Shown here: piece after piece, positions 1-8,566 of the stretch
Position numbering within the stretch: position 1 is the first letter of the stretch
Layout of the letters: the number at the start of each line of letters is the position of its first letter
DNA from: JAMXLO01 sp963818775
GTDB taxonomy: Bacteria; Pseudomonadota; Alphaproteobacteria; Acetobacterales; Acetobacteraceae
Assembly (NCBI GenBank): GCA_963818775.1
Contig: CAWFUF010000011.1
Coordinates: 1,080,645 to 1,144,644 of the forward strand
Length of the DNA: 64,000 nt
Reading direction: 5' to 3'
The notes under the pieces: generated by a model
Seen by the model: the letters and a program-made list of their open reading frames with translations, nothing else
Database searches by the model: none
Told to the model about the DNA's origin: nothing
Made by a program: the position numbers and the translations under genes

Positions 1-192
1 GAGCAAGACGATGCGATGGAGGCTGACGACATTCGGGCGTCACTCGAACGCGCCGGTACTCCAATTGGTGGCCCATATGATGTGCTCATCGCCGGACAGG
101 CGCGTCGCCGCGGCGCAGTACCTGGTAACCGCCAACCAGCGCGAATTAACCGCGTGCCGCGGCTGAAGACCGAGGACTGGGCGGCTGTCTGA
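1..192 (+). pseudogene. C-terminal end of a VapC-like PIN-domain toxin, cut by the window edge
   Basis: The last 63 codons of a gene entering from the left. The reading frame gives GPYDVLIAGQARRRGA and ends RVPRLKTEDWAAV, which matches the C-terminal third of VapC-type PIN ribonucleases (conserved Asp in the YD..IA segment, then a V-P-x-L-x-x-E-D-W tail). Between them the family normally reads LVTANQREF. Here that stretch (LVTANQRE) appears only in another frame, from about 123 to 150, and the tail returns to the first frame. So there appears to be one extra base near 121 and one missing base near 147, which compensate. VapC toxins cleave RNA and are neutralised by an adjacent VapB antitoxin, which would lie outside the window. 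Whether this is decay or a sequencing artefact cannot be told here. Confidence 0.6.
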
Positions 193-198
193 CTTCGA

Positions 199-1569
199 CT
201 ACTCCGCCGCCTTTGCCACTTCCACGACGCGCGTCCGTGTGCGCAGCGTGACGAACTCCTCCGCCGCTGTCGGGTGGATGCCGATGGTGCGATCGAAGTC
301 CGCCTTGGTGGCGCCCATCACAATGGCGATCGCCAGGCCCTGCATGATCTCCGGCGCGTCCTCGCCCAGCATGTGCGCGCCGACGACCTTCTGGCTCACC
401 TGATCGACCAGCAGCTTCAATGTGCTCTTGCGCGCGCGGCCGGACAGCGTATGGCGCATTGGCGTGAACTTGCTGACATAGACATCAACCGGGCCGTGTT
501 CCGCCGCCTGCTCTTCGGTCAGACCGCACGTGGCGATCGGCGGCGTGGAGAACACCGCCGTCGGTACGTTGCGCAGCGAGACGGCGCGCGGGTTGTGGCC
601 GAATAGCGAGTCGGCCAGCGCATGGCCCTCGGCGATCGCCACGGGCGTCAGGTTCAGCCGGTCAGTGACATCGCCCATGGCGTAAATGTGGTGCTGACTG
701 GTGCGCAGGTGCTGATCGACCACGACGGCACCGGCGTCGTTCAGCGTCACGCCGACCTTGTCGAGGCCGAGCCCCTTGGTCGCCGGGGCACGACCGGTGG
801 CGAAGAAGATTAGGTCGGTGCGCAGCTCGTGTCGCTCGCCGAAGGTCAGCACGCGTTCGTCGCCATGTGCTGCGATCTTCTGCGGCCGGGATCCTGGATG
901 CAGCGCGATGCCCTGCGCGCCGAGTGCCTCGACCAGTGATTCGCGCAGGTCCATGTCGAAGCCGCGCAGCGGCAGGGGCTGGCGGTACACCAGATCCACG
1001 TGCGCGCCGAGACCGGCGAAGATACCGGCGAACTCCACCGCGATATAGCCCGAGCCAATGATCGCCACGCGCTTGGGCATGTGCGGCAGGTAGAACGCAT
1101 CGTCGGAGATGATCCCGAGTTCCGCGCCGGGAATCGGCAGTCGCACCGGGTGGCCGCCGGTCGCGATGACGATGCGCTGGGCCGTCACATGCTTGCCCCC
1201 GACATCGAGCGTGTGCGGATCGATGAACGTGGCGCGGGCCTCGAAGATGGTCGCTCCGGCATTGTCGAGCAGCCGCTTGTAGATGCCGTTGAGCCGGCCG
1301 ATCTCGCGATCCTTCGCGGCGATCAACTTGGCCCAGTCATGCGGGCCCTTCTTGATCTTCCAGCCGAACCCGGCGGCGTCCTCGGCCCAGGCGCCGTATT
1401 CCCCGGCCTGCACCAGCAGCTTCTTCGGCACGCAGCCGACATTGACGCAGGTGCCGCCCCAGAAGCGTTCCTCGGCGACGCCGACGCGTGCGCCATGGCC
1501 GGCGGCAATACGCGCACAACGGACACCGCCGGAGCCGCCACCGATGACAAAAAGGTCGAAGTCCATCAC
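199..1569 (-). CDS. gor: Glutathione-disulfide reductase
   Basis: FAD-dependent class I pyridine nucleotide-disulfide oxidoreductase that regenerates reduced glutathione with NADPH in the cytoplasm. The N-terminus has the FAD dinucleotide fold (VIGGGSGGVRCAR). The redox-active disulfide motif GGTCVNVGCVPKK follows at about residues 39-51, then a second Rossmann motif for NADPH (IGSGYIAVEFAG), the FAD-binding ATGRAP and YAMGDVT segments, and the C-terminal catalytic His-Glu pair in TIGIHPTAAEEF. The 456-residue length fits the family. ATG codons at 1569 and 1566 are both possible. It is convergent with the VapC fragment. Two glutathione S-transferase genes and a glutaredoxin elsewhere in the window use the same thiol pool. 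Confidence 0.93.
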   Translation of the reverse strand: MMDFDLFVIGGGSGGVRCARIAAGHGARVGVAEERFWGGTCVNVGCVPKKLLVQAGEYGAWAEDAAGFGWKIKKGPHDWAKLIAAKDREIGRLNGIYKRLLDNAGATIFEARATFIDPHTLDVGGKHVTAQRIVIATGGHPVRLPIPGAELGIISDDAFYLPHMPKRVAIIGSGYIAVEFAGIFAGLGAHVDLVYRQPLPLRGFDMDLRESLVEALGAQGIALHPGSRPQKIAAHGDERVLTFGERHELRTDLIFFATGRAPATKGLGLDKVGVTLNDAGAVVVDQHLRTSQHHIYAMGDVTDRLNLTPVAIAEGHALADSLFGHNPRAVSLRNVPTAVFSTPPIATCGLTEEQAAEHGPVDVYVSKFTPMRHTLSGRARKSTLKLLVDQVSQKVVGAHMLGEDAPEIMQGLAIAIVMGATKADFDRTIGIHPTAAEEFVTLRTRTRVVEVAKAAE

Positions 1570-1632
1570 GGCCTCTACTTCAGCTTTCAGCGGGCAGAGT
1601 AGGGCGGGGGGCTGAGAGCTGACAACTCGACG

Positions 1633-2175
1633 TTATGGCGCCGATGTGCTCCACGCCTTGTAGTCCGCCTCCGAGACGGTCGGCAGTTTCTTGAGAAAGG
1701 CGACGATCGACCAGATTTCCTCGTCAGGCACGCCGATCGCGCCGAAGCTCGGCATGCCCGTCATCTTGATGCCGTTCTTGACCACCCAGAACAGCTCGCG
1801 CGGCTCAAGACCGCCAACGACGTCCTTGAGGTCGGGCGGACCAGGGTTCAGACCTTCGGAGAACTTCGCCCAACCGACGCCCGGTCCGCCGTGGCAATTG
1901 GCACAACCGCGTTCGGCGAAGGCGTGGGCGCCTGCCTTCACCGTGGCGGCATCGTCCAGCGAGCCCGGCGGCGTGTTGGTGGCGTGCCGATCGATTGAGG
2001 CCTCCCGGACATGGATCAGCGCCCAGGCAACGACGCCGCTGTCCTGTTCGGTCGCTGCGATGCTGTAGAAGCCGCCGAAGAAGAACGCCGCGGCAGCGAC
2101 TGCAACGATGATCGCGAGGACGCCGATCAATGCCAGAAGTCTCACTCTGGTCCCTCCCGGTGATGCCACTTTCAT
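1633..2175 (-). CDS. Membrane-anchored or secreted class I cytochrome c
   Basis: A 180-residue protein with an N-terminal hydrophobic helix (about residues 11-36) that is either an uncleaved anchor or a signal. One haem-attachment motif CANCH lies at residues 91-95, and a likely axial methionine in KMTGMPSFG. The C-terminal IWSIVAFLKKLP is typical of mono-haem cytochrome c domains. It would carry electrons on the periplasmic side. The physiological partner is not evident, because neighbouring genes are unrelated. The start ATG at 2175 is the first Met before the hydrophobic stretch. Confidence 0.85.
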   Translation of the reverse strand: MKVASPGGTRVRLLALIGVLAIIVAVAAAAFFFGGFYSIAATEQDSGVVAWALIHVREASIDRHATNTPPGSLDDAATVKAGAHAFAERGCANCHGGPGVGWAKFSEGLNPGPPDLKDVVGGLEPRELFWVVKNGIKMTGMPSFGAIGVPDEEIWSIVAFLKKLPTVSEADYKAWSTSAP

Positions 2176-2362
2176 ACAATGTGCCGAGAGGCTCTATTCC
2201 CCGCAAGCAGTAGACCACGGTGGTTTGATTGCCGCTTGCTCGGCTGATGGAGGTCCGCCCCGGTCAAGGTGCGACGCACTGACGCTTTGATCCAAATCAA
2301 TGTTCGCCGGACTGTTGCGTGCGACAAGGGTAATTGTAATTGAATTGGGCTCGGAGGGTTCG

Positions 2363-2629
2363 ATGCAGACCCTTATGCTCACCATGCCAGAGCTGGAGCA
2401 GGCTGCGCGCCAGTGGGCCGTCGACTTCCTGTCCGAGAAATGGGAAGGCGTAGCCGTGGTGACAGATATCAGGCGAGTGCTTGACGCGCGATGTGAGAAC
2501 AGGAACATCATCCTGTTCCAACGGGCACCCGCCGCCCTGTTGCGGCACGTCCTGCAAAGCGGCGGCCGTCCGTGGCTCGTGAGCGACATTGTCAGTCAGG
2601 GAGCGTCGGGGGTGCGTTACACGACCTGA
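2363..2629 (+). CDS. Small hypothetical protein
   Basis: An 88-residue open frame from ATG 2363, preceded by GGAGGG at 2353-2358, which is why this start is preferred over ATG 2300. The product (beginning MQTLMLTMPELEQAARQWAV) has a leucine-rich N-terminus and an amphipathic C-terminal half. I do not recognise a family. The Shine-Dalgarno sequence and position between convergent gene groups support it being real, but it could be a chance frame. Confidence 0.45.
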   Translation: MQTLMLTMPELEQAARQWAVDFLSEKWEGVAVVTDIRRVLDARCENRNIILFQRAPAALLRHVLQSGGRPWLVSDIVSQGASGVRYTT

Positions 2630-2649
2630 ACGCCAACGGGGGAACCGAG

Positions 2650-2976
2650 GTGGACAAGGACGAACTGACCGGTTGGGCGCTGGCGAACGGCTGGCAGATG
2701 ATTGCCGGCTGCCCGAGCCTGACCAAGCCGTCCTCCCCGAAGGAGGCGATCGTTCGCATGGTGTTCAAGGCGACGGTCGTGAACCTCGAGGTGAAGAAGC
2801 CGGCTGGGAAATGGGAGAAGGTCGCGGGCCAGAGCTACGCGCGGGTCCAGCCCGACCCCGACACGGCGCTGCCCATTGGCCTGGGCTTCGATACCATACC
2901 CAGCTTCACGGCCCTGATGCGCGAGAACAAGGACCGCATGGCATTTGCCCGGATGACAGGCACGCCAAAATCCTAG
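2650..2976 (+). CDS. Conserved hypothetical protein
   Basis: 108 residues from GTG 2650 (MDKDELTGWALANGWQMI), with GGGGGAA at 2638-2644 as ribosome-binding site. The frame stays open further upstream to 2572, but those residues are low quality and the GTG with a good site is preferred. The N-terminal segment (TGWALANGWQMIAGCPSL) looks like a small helical recognition module and the rest is polar, with a conserved-looking ARVQPDPDTALPIGLGFD stretch. I do not recognise a named family and assign no function. It ends 6 bases before the convergent stop of the next gene. Confidence 0.6.
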   Translation: MDKDELTGWALANGWQMIAGCPSLTKPSSPKEAIVRMVFKATVVNLEVKKPAGKWEKVAGQSYARVQPDPDTALPIGLGFDTIPSFTALMRENKDRMAFARMTGTPKS

Positions 2977-2981
2977 GGAGT

Positions 2982-3329
2982 TCACTTGCGACGGGAGCGA
3001 CGAGCCGCGTAACGCGCGTCGCGGGCCGCCTTTTGCTCGCGCGCCTCGGCTGCCGCGCGCGCCTTCTCCTGCGCCACGCGTTCTGCCTCCTCGGCCGCGC
3101 GGGCCCTCTCCTCGGCGGCCTGCTTCGCCGCTTCGGCCGCCCGAGCTGTCCAGCGTTCGGCGTTACGCGCTTCACGGGCGTTGGCGATGGCCTGAAGCTC
3201 CGCCTGGCGTTCGAGCGCCTCCGGACTGTCTGGTGCCGGCCTGGCGCGGAACTTTGCCAACTGGGCGGCCTTCGCGTCTGCCGCGGTAGTCAGCCGTTCA
3301 TTGAACGTGTCGCGTCTGGGTGACTTCAT
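2982..3329 (-). CDS. DUF6481-type alanine/arginine-rich small protein
   Basis: 115 residues, strongly biased to Ala, Arg and Glu, beginning MKSPRRDTFNERLTTAADAK and continuing as one long predicted helix or coiled coil with AEEA/AREARN repeats. The opening (R-x-D-x-F-N-x-R-L with A-x-A-K) and overall composition match the small alphaproteobacterial proteins annotated as DUF6481. Function is unknown. It converges on the hypothetical gene ending at 2976, with a 5-bp gap. Confidence 0.65.
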   Translation of the reverse strand: MKSPRRDTFNERLTTAADAKAAQLAKFRARPAPDSPEALERQAELQAIANAREARNAERWTARAAEAAKQAAEERARAAEEAERVAQEKARAAAEAREQKAARDARYAARRSRRK

Positions 3330-3391
3330 CAGCCTGATTTACCAGAACCGCGGCGCGCGGGAAAACAGGACTGCTCCGCGGTTCCGTCCGG

Positions 3392-4870
3392 CTACGTCCC
3401 GATGCCGCCGAGCGCCAGGTATTTGATCTCCAGGTAATCCTCGATCCCGTACTTGGAACCCTCGCGCCCCAGGCCCGACGACTTCATGCCACCGAATGGT
3501 GCCACCTCGGTCGAGATGATCCCCTCGTTGATGCCGATGATCCCGTATTCCAGGGCCTCGGCCACGCGGAAGATCCGCCCCACGTCGCGTGCATAGAAAT
3601 ACGACGCCAGGCCGAACTCGGTGTCGTTGGCGAGCCTGATCGCCTCCTCCTCGGTCTTGAAGCGGAACAGCGGCGCCACCGGCCCGAAGGTCTCCTCGTG
3701 GAAGATCATCGCGTCGTTCGGCACGTTGGCGAGGATCGTCGGTTCGAAGAACGTGCCGCCGAGCTTGTGGCGATGTCCGCCGGTCACGACTGAGGCGCCA
3801 CGCTTCACCGCATCGGCGATGTGCTCCTCGACCTTCTTCACTGCATCTGCATTGATCAGTGGCCCCTGGCTCACGCCGGGTTCCATGCCGTTGCCGACCT
3901 TCATCGCCTCCACGGCCGCCTTCAGCTTGGCGGAGAACGCGTCATACACGCCGTCCTGCACAAGGATGCGGTTGGCGCAGACGCAGGTCTGGCCGGTGTT
4001 GCGGTACTTGCTCGCCATCGCGCCGGTCACCGCCGCATCGAGGTCGGCGTCGTCGAATACGATGAACGGCGCGTTGCCGCCGAGCTCCATGCTGGTTTTC
4101 TTGATCGTCGGCGCGCACTGCGCGAGCAGTTTGGCGCCTACCTCGGTGGAGCCGGTGAATGTCAGCTTCCGCACCAGTGGGTTCGAGGTGAGTTCCGCCC
4201 CTGTCTCGCCCGACGGCCCGGTGATGATGTTGCACACGCCTGCCGGCATTCCCGCCCGTTCAGCCAGTACGGCCAGCGCCAGCGCGGAGAACGGCGTCTG
4301 GCTCGCCGGACGGATGACGCCGGTGCATCCCGCAGCCCATCCCGGACCCGCCTTGCGCGTGATCATCGCGGCCGGAAAATTCCATGGTGTGATCGCGGCG
4401 AACACGCCGATTGGTTCCTTCAGCACCACGATGCGGCGGCCCTTGGCGTTCTGCGGGATAGTGTCTCCGTAGATCCGCTTACCCTCCTCGGCGAACCACT
4501 CGATGAAGCTGGCGGCATAGGCGATCTCGCCCTTGCTTTCGGCCAGTGGCTTGCCCTGCTCGGCGGTCATGATCACCGCGAGGTCATCAGCATTCGCCAG
4601 CATGAGGTCGTTGATCTTGCGCAGGATTGCCGCCCGGTCTTTCGCCAGCATCGCTCGCCAGGCACCCTGCGCGCGGTGCGCCGCCTCGATGGCGCGGCGT
4701 GTCTCAGCGGCGCCCAATGCCGGAACCTCACCGATCGCCTCGCCGGTCGCAGGGTTCTTCACAACGATCGTACGCTCGCTATCGGCCTGCACCCATTTTC
4801 CGTCGATGTAATTGGCCTGACGGAACAGCGTCGGGTCCTTCAACGGCAGCGGAGAGGTCGGGTTCAGCAT
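3392..4870 (-). CDS. gabD: NAD(P)-dependent succinate-semialdehyde dehydrogenase
   Basis: Aldehyde dehydrogenase superfamily, 492 residues, oxidising succinate semialdehyde to succinate in 4-aminobutyrate catabolism. The cofactor region ITPWNFPAAMITRKAGPG, the general-base motif MELGGNAPFIVF and the catalytic cysteine in NTGQTCVCANRILVQ (two cysteines, one catalytic) are all present, as is the GabD-like C-terminal VAPFGGMKSSGLGREGSKYG. The start ATG 4870 is preceded by GGAGGA at a normal distance. No GABA transaminase gene is adjacent, so the assignment to GabD and not another semialdehyde dehydrogenase rests on family similarity. Confidence 0.88.
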   Translation of the reverse strand: MLNPTSPLPLKDPTLFRQANYIDGKWVQADSERTIVVKNPATGEAIGEVPALGAAETRRAIEAAHRAQGAWRAMLAKDRAAILRKINDLMLANADDLAVIMTAEQGKPLAESKGEIAYAASFIEWFAEEGKRIYGDTIPQNAKGRRIVVLKEPIGVFAAITPWNFPAAMITRKAGPGWAAGCTGVIRPASQTPFSALALAVLAERAGMPAGVCNIITGPSGETGAELTSNPLVRKLTFTGSTEVGAKLLAQCAPTIKKTSMELGGNAPFIVFDDADLDAAVTGAMASKYRNTGQTCVCANRILVQDGVYDAFSAKLKAAVEAMKVGNGMEPGVSQGPLINADAVKKVEEHIADAVKRGASVVTGGHRHKLGGTFFEPTILANVPNDAMIFHEETFGPVAPLFRFKTEEEAIRLANDTEFGLASYFYARDVGRIFRVAEALEYGIIGINEGIISTEVAPFGGMKSSGLGREGSKYGIEDYLEIKYLALGGIGT

Positions 4871-4995
4871 GGCGGAATCCTCCTTGCCCTGGCCCCTGCG
4901 TGCGCGGGGGCGATGTGTGCAAGATAGGACCGCCGGGGCGGGGTGTCAGGACCCCGCCCGAGGAGGCTCTGCGTCGGGCAGAGCCTCCTGGTCGG

Positions 4996-5715
4996 TCACC
5001 ACCGCTCGGTCATCGGTGCGGTCTCTGGACGCAGTCGGTAGCCACCACCTTCGGTCACCAGCAGTGACGGGTGCGCCGGATCGGGCTCGATCTTCTGTCG
5101 CAGCCGGTAGATGTGCGTCTCCAGCGTATGGGTTGTGACGGTGGCGTTGTACCCCCACACCTCGTGCATCAGGATCTGCCGGTTCACCGCCGCTTCGGAG
5201 CGATAAAGGAACTTGAGAACCGCCGTCTCCTTGTCGGTCAGGCGGATTCGCTTGTTGTTCGCGACATCCTGCAGCAGCTTCTTCGCAGGGCGGAAGGTGT
5301 ATGGCCCGACCGGGAATACCGCCTGCTCGCTCCGATCGAAAATCCGCATCTGTGCACGCAGGCGCGCCACCAGCTCGCTGGCACGGAACGGCTTGGCGAC
5401 GTAGTCACTGGCGCCAGAGTCCAGCCCCCGCACCACATCCGTCTCCTCGTTGGCACCAGTCAGCATGATGATCGGCATGCTATGCCCCTGCCGCCGCAAC
5501 CTGGCGCAATAGTCGCGTCCGTCGCCATCAGGCAGGCCAATATCGAGGATCACGGCGTCGAAATGCGTGTCTTCATGGCCAAGAATTTTCTCGGCGGCCT
5601 CAATGCTCGCCGCTGTGGTCACAGAAAATTCCAGCGTTTCGTCCAGGCATTCACTAAGCATGTCCAGTAGCGTTTCGTCGTCCTCGACGATCAGTATTGG
5701 TCTCCGGTTCGGCAT
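4996..5715 (-). CDS. OmpR/PhoB-family response regulator
   Basis: 239 residues: receiver domain (about 5-120) with acidic pocket VEDDE, phosphoacceptor Asp58 in VILDIGLPDGDG and conserved Lys108 in DYVAKPF. A C-terminal winged-helix DNA-binding domain (about 140-235) contains LTDKETAVLKFL and THTLETHIYRLRQKI. ATG 5715 is chosen because GGGGGAG lies 7-14 bases upstream; the frame is open for 42 more codons but without family-like sequence. No histidine kinase is adjacent, so the partner is unknown. It is transcribed toward gabD with a 125-bp gap. Confidence 0.88.
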   Translation of the reverse strand: MPNRRPILIVEDDETLLDMLSECLDETLEFSVTTAASIEAAEKILGHEDTHFDAVILDIGLPDGDGRDYCARLRRQGHSMPIIMLTGANEETDVVRGLDSGASDYVAKPFRASELVARLRAQMRIFDRSEQAVFPVGPYTFRPAKKLLQDVANNKRIRLTDKETAVLKFLYRSEAAVNRQILMHEVWGYNATVTTHTLETHIYRLRQKIEPDPAHPSLLVTEGGGYRLRPETAPMTERW

Positions 5716-5859
5716 GATGCTCACTCCCCCGCGAACGATGGTGCATGACTTGTCGAAGGACGTTTCGACATGTGCAGGAGGGCCAGAGTTCGTGGCGAAA
5801 TTCGGTCCGCGAGCGGTCGCTTTGCCGTGAGCGACCTCCAAGCGATCAAGTCAGCGCGA

Positions 5860-6492
5860 TCAGGGGTGGATAGCCCCGGCCACTTCGTGCGCGCCGCTCC
5901 AGATCATAACCACTGCGATATAGAGCACGATTGCGAGACCGATCCAGGAGATCCACCGCAGACGTTCGAGCATGCTGGCGATCAGGTTGGCGGCAACCCC
6001 CATCAGCACAACCGACAGCAGCAGCCCGACAGCGAGTATCCAGGTGCTACCGTGCGCGGCGCCGGCCACCGCGAGCACGTTGTCCAGACTCATCGATACA
6101 TCGGCCAGGATGATCTGCGTCATCGCCTGGCCGAGCGTCTTATGTCCAGCGGTCTCGGAGTTCTCATGACCACGCTGGCGGCGAAGTTCGCGGAACATCC
6201 TCCAGCACACCCACAGCAGCAGCAGGCCGCCGGCGAGCAGCAATCCGATGACCGCCAGCAGCTTCAGCGCGATGGCACCCAGGGCAATGCGGATCGCCGT
6301 CGCGCCGAGAATGCCGAGCAGGATTGCCGGGCGTTTTTGCTGCGCGCGCAGGCCGGCAACCGCCATGCCGACGACGATCGCGTTGTCGCCGGCCAGCGTG
6401 ACGTCGATCACGATGACTTGCGCCAGTGCGGCGAGGTCGGCGGTCAGAGCTATCTGGTGCAAGCGGTTCGCCCTTGTCAGCCACCGGCGCAA
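5860..6492 (-). CDS. TerC/YjbE-family integral membrane protein, putative metal exporter
   Basis: 210 residues with about six to seven hydrophobic helices. The two acidic repeats that define TerC-type proteins are visible: VTLAGDNAIVVGMAV near residue 30 and VSMSLDNVLAVAG near residue 130, each with a buried Asp-Asn pair. The family is linked to manganese or other metal export in bacteria; substrate here is not determinable. The gene is divergent from purB with only 40 bp between coding regions, so no leader riboswitch of the yybP-ykoY type fits upstream. Confidence 0.8.
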   Translation of the reverse strand: MRRWLTRANRLHQIALTADLAALAQVIVIDVTLAGDNAIVVGMAVAGLRAQQKRPAILLGILGATAIRIALGAIALKLLAVIGLLLAGGLLLLWVCWRMFRELRRQRGHENSETAGHKTLGQAMTQIILADVSMSLDNVLAVAGAAHGSTWILAVGLLLSVVLMGVAANLIASMLERLRWISWIGLAIVLYIAVVMIWSGAHEVAGAIHP

Positions 6493-6532
6493 CGGTCTAG
6501 CTGACCTACCACCACCACGGGACAGGGCAGCG

Positions 6533-7864
6533 ATGGTTCCGCGTTACACCAGACCCGAGATGGCGGCCATCTGGGCGCCTGCCAACCGCTATCGCATCTG
6601 GTTCGAGGTCGAGGCGCTGGCCGCCGAAGGGATGGCTGAATGTGGTCTGATCCCGGCGAACGCCGCGCGGACGATCCGCGAGAAGGGGGGCGCGAAGCTC
6701 GCTGCCATCAGTCAGGCTGACATCGATCGCATCGACGCGATCGAGCGGGAAACGCGGCATGACGTGATTGCCTTCCTGACCTGGCTGGCCGAGGCAGTCG
6801 GTGAGGACAGCCGGTTCGTGCACCTGGGCATGACAAGTTCGGATGTGCTCGACACCTGTCTGTCGGTGCAGCTCACCCAGGCGGCGGATCTGCTGCTGAA
6901 GGACCTCGACGCGGTGCTGTCCGCACTGAAGGCGCGTGCGCTGGAGCACAAGTACACGCTGACCATTGGGCGCAGCCACGGAATTCACGCGGAGCCCACG
7001 ACGTTCGGCGTGAAGCTGGCCGGGCACTACGCAGAATTCGCCCGCGACCGCGTCCGGCTGCTGGCGGCGCGCGCCGAGGTGGCGGTGGCGGCCATCAGCG
7101 GTCCCGTCGGGACGTTCGCCTCGATCGATCCGCGGATCGAGGCTTACGTGGCGGCGAAGCTGGGGCTGTCCCCGGAACCGGTGTCGACGCAGGTCATCCC
7201 GCGCGACCGGCACGCGATGTTCTTTGCCACGCTCGCGGTGATCGCTGCGGGCATCGAACGGTTGGCGACCGAGGTGCGGCACCTTCAGCGCAGCGAGGTG
7301 CGCGAGGCGGAGGAGTTTTTCCATCCCGGCCAGAAGGGTTCGTCCTCGATGCCGCACAAGCGCAATCCGGTGCTGAGCGAGAACCTGACCGGTCTCGCGC
7401 GCGTGGTGCGTGCCGCCGTGGTGCCGGCGCTGGAGAACGTGACGCTCTGGCATGAACGCGACATCAGCCATTCCAGCGTCGAGCGCGTGATCGGGCCGGA
7501 TGCGACGATCGCGTTGGATTTCGCGCTGGTGCGCTTGGCGGGCATGATGCAGCGGCTGGTGGTGTATCCGGAGCGAATGGCAGCGAACCTGGAAAGCCTC
7601 GGCGGCGTGGTGCATTCCGGTGACGTCCTGCTGGCGCTGGCGCGAGCAGGCATCTCGCGCGAGGACGCCTATGCCATCGTCCAGCGCAACGCGATGGCGA
7701 CATGGGAAAAGTTGGGCACGCAGCAGGGACGCAGCTTCCGTGACAATCTGTTGGACGATTCGGACGTGGCGCGGCGGGTGTCGGCGGCGGAACTGGATGC
7801 GGCGCTGGATGGGAAGGCTCACCTGGCGCAGGTGGACCACATCTTCGCCCGTGTGTTCGATTAG
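6533..7864 (+). CDS. purB: Adenylosuccinate lyase
   Basis: 443 residues, fumarase/aspartase superfamily. It removes fumarate from SAICAR and from adenylosuccinate, so acts twice in purine synthesis. The substrate loop signature GSSSMPHKRNPVLSENL (about residues 267-283), TSSDVLDTC and GRSHGIHAEPTTFG are all present. ATG 6533 (MVPRYTRPEM) is the conserved family start; the frame remains open upstream into the divergent gene without similarity. It opens the purine gene group continuing at 9396. Confidence 0.95.
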   Translation: MVPRYTRPEMAAIWAPANRYRIWFEVEALAAEGMAECGLIPANAARTIREKGGAKLAAISQADIDRIDAIERETRHDVIAFLTWLAEAVGEDSRFVHLGMTSSDVLDTCLSVQLTQAADLLLKDLDAVLSALKARALEHKYTLTIGRSHGIHAEPTTFGVKLAGHYAEFARDRVRLLAARAEVAVAAISGPVGTFASIDPRIEAYVAAKLGLSPEPVSTQVIPRDRHAMFFATLAVIAAGIERLATEVRHLQRSEVREAEEFFHPGQKGSSSMPHKRNPVLSENLTGLARVVRAAVVPALENVTLWHERDISHSSVERVIGPDATIALDFALVRLAGMMQRLVVYPERMAANLESLGGVVHSGDVLLALARAGISREDAYAIVQRNAMATWEKLGTQQGRSFRDNLLDDSDVARRVSAAELDAALDGKAHLAQVDHIFARVFD

Positions 7865-7926
7865 GCTTTCAGGTCTGTTGCCGGCCTAGCTAGCGGGAGA
7901 AACGCAGTAAAGCAGGAGAGGAAGCA

Positions 7927-8319
7927 ATGCCGGACCTCATTGGCACTTGGCGTCTGGTCGCAGCGAAGTCGTTTGATGCCGAGGGTCGGCCATTACCGCT
8001 GCCGTACGGACCTCAGGCAATCGGTCGTATCGTGTTCACTGCGGACAGGCGGATGATGGCCGCGCTCTCGGACGGACGGACGGACCTGCCGGCCGGCACC
8101 AGACGCGATTACGGCGGCTATTGTGGCGACTACACGTTCGACGGCGCGACTTTGACGACGCATGTCGATGCTGCGCCCAATCCGGCGCTGATCGGCACCG
8201 CACAGGTCCGTGGCGTGCGGTTCGACGGTGACCGCATGGTGCTGAAGCCGCCACCGCGCGAGATCGACGGCGTGCTGCATCATCGCGAGCTGACCTGGGA
8301 ACGGATCAGCCCGGTCTAG
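7927..8319 (+). CDS. Lipocalin-like domain protein
   Basis: 130 residues beginning MPDLIGTWRLVAAKSFDAEG, the GTW/GxWxL opening typical of the lipocalin-like domain family (PF13924 type), followed by alternating beta-strand-like segments (GRIVFTADRRMMAALSDG) and the closing HRELTWERI. No signal peptide is evident, so probably cytoplasmic. Ligand and role are unknown. The ATG follows AGGAGAGGAAGCA. It sits between purB and purC but shows no obvious purine link. Confidence 0.75.
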   Translation: MPDLIGTWRLVAAKSFDAEGRPLPLPYGPQAIGRIVFTADRRMMAALSDGRTDLPAGTRRDYGGYCGDYTFDGATLTTHVDAAPNPALIGTAQVRGVRFDGDRMVLKPPPREIDGVLHHRELTWERISPV

Positions 8320-8566
8320 CGGTCGAGCTGCCCCATCAGCGCAAGTTGCGGCACAAGTCCCCACCGCAGCGGCCGTCCTCGGTATGCAGTCGCATTTCCA
8401 GGATACCGAGCGGCGCACACCTATGCAGGAATACTTCGTCGTGTAGCTGCTAACTCGCTCATGGGGTCCCCTCCCAGGATCATCCATCCGAGCGACGGAT
8501 ATCCCGGAAATTGACGGGCATTGCCAGTTGTGACGTATGGCCCGGACCAACACTGCCACCGGCAAT

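Noticed and set aside
6493..6532. Manganese riboswitch before the TerC/YjbE-type gene
   Set aside because: Only 40 bp separate it from purB and no riboswitch-like structure fits.
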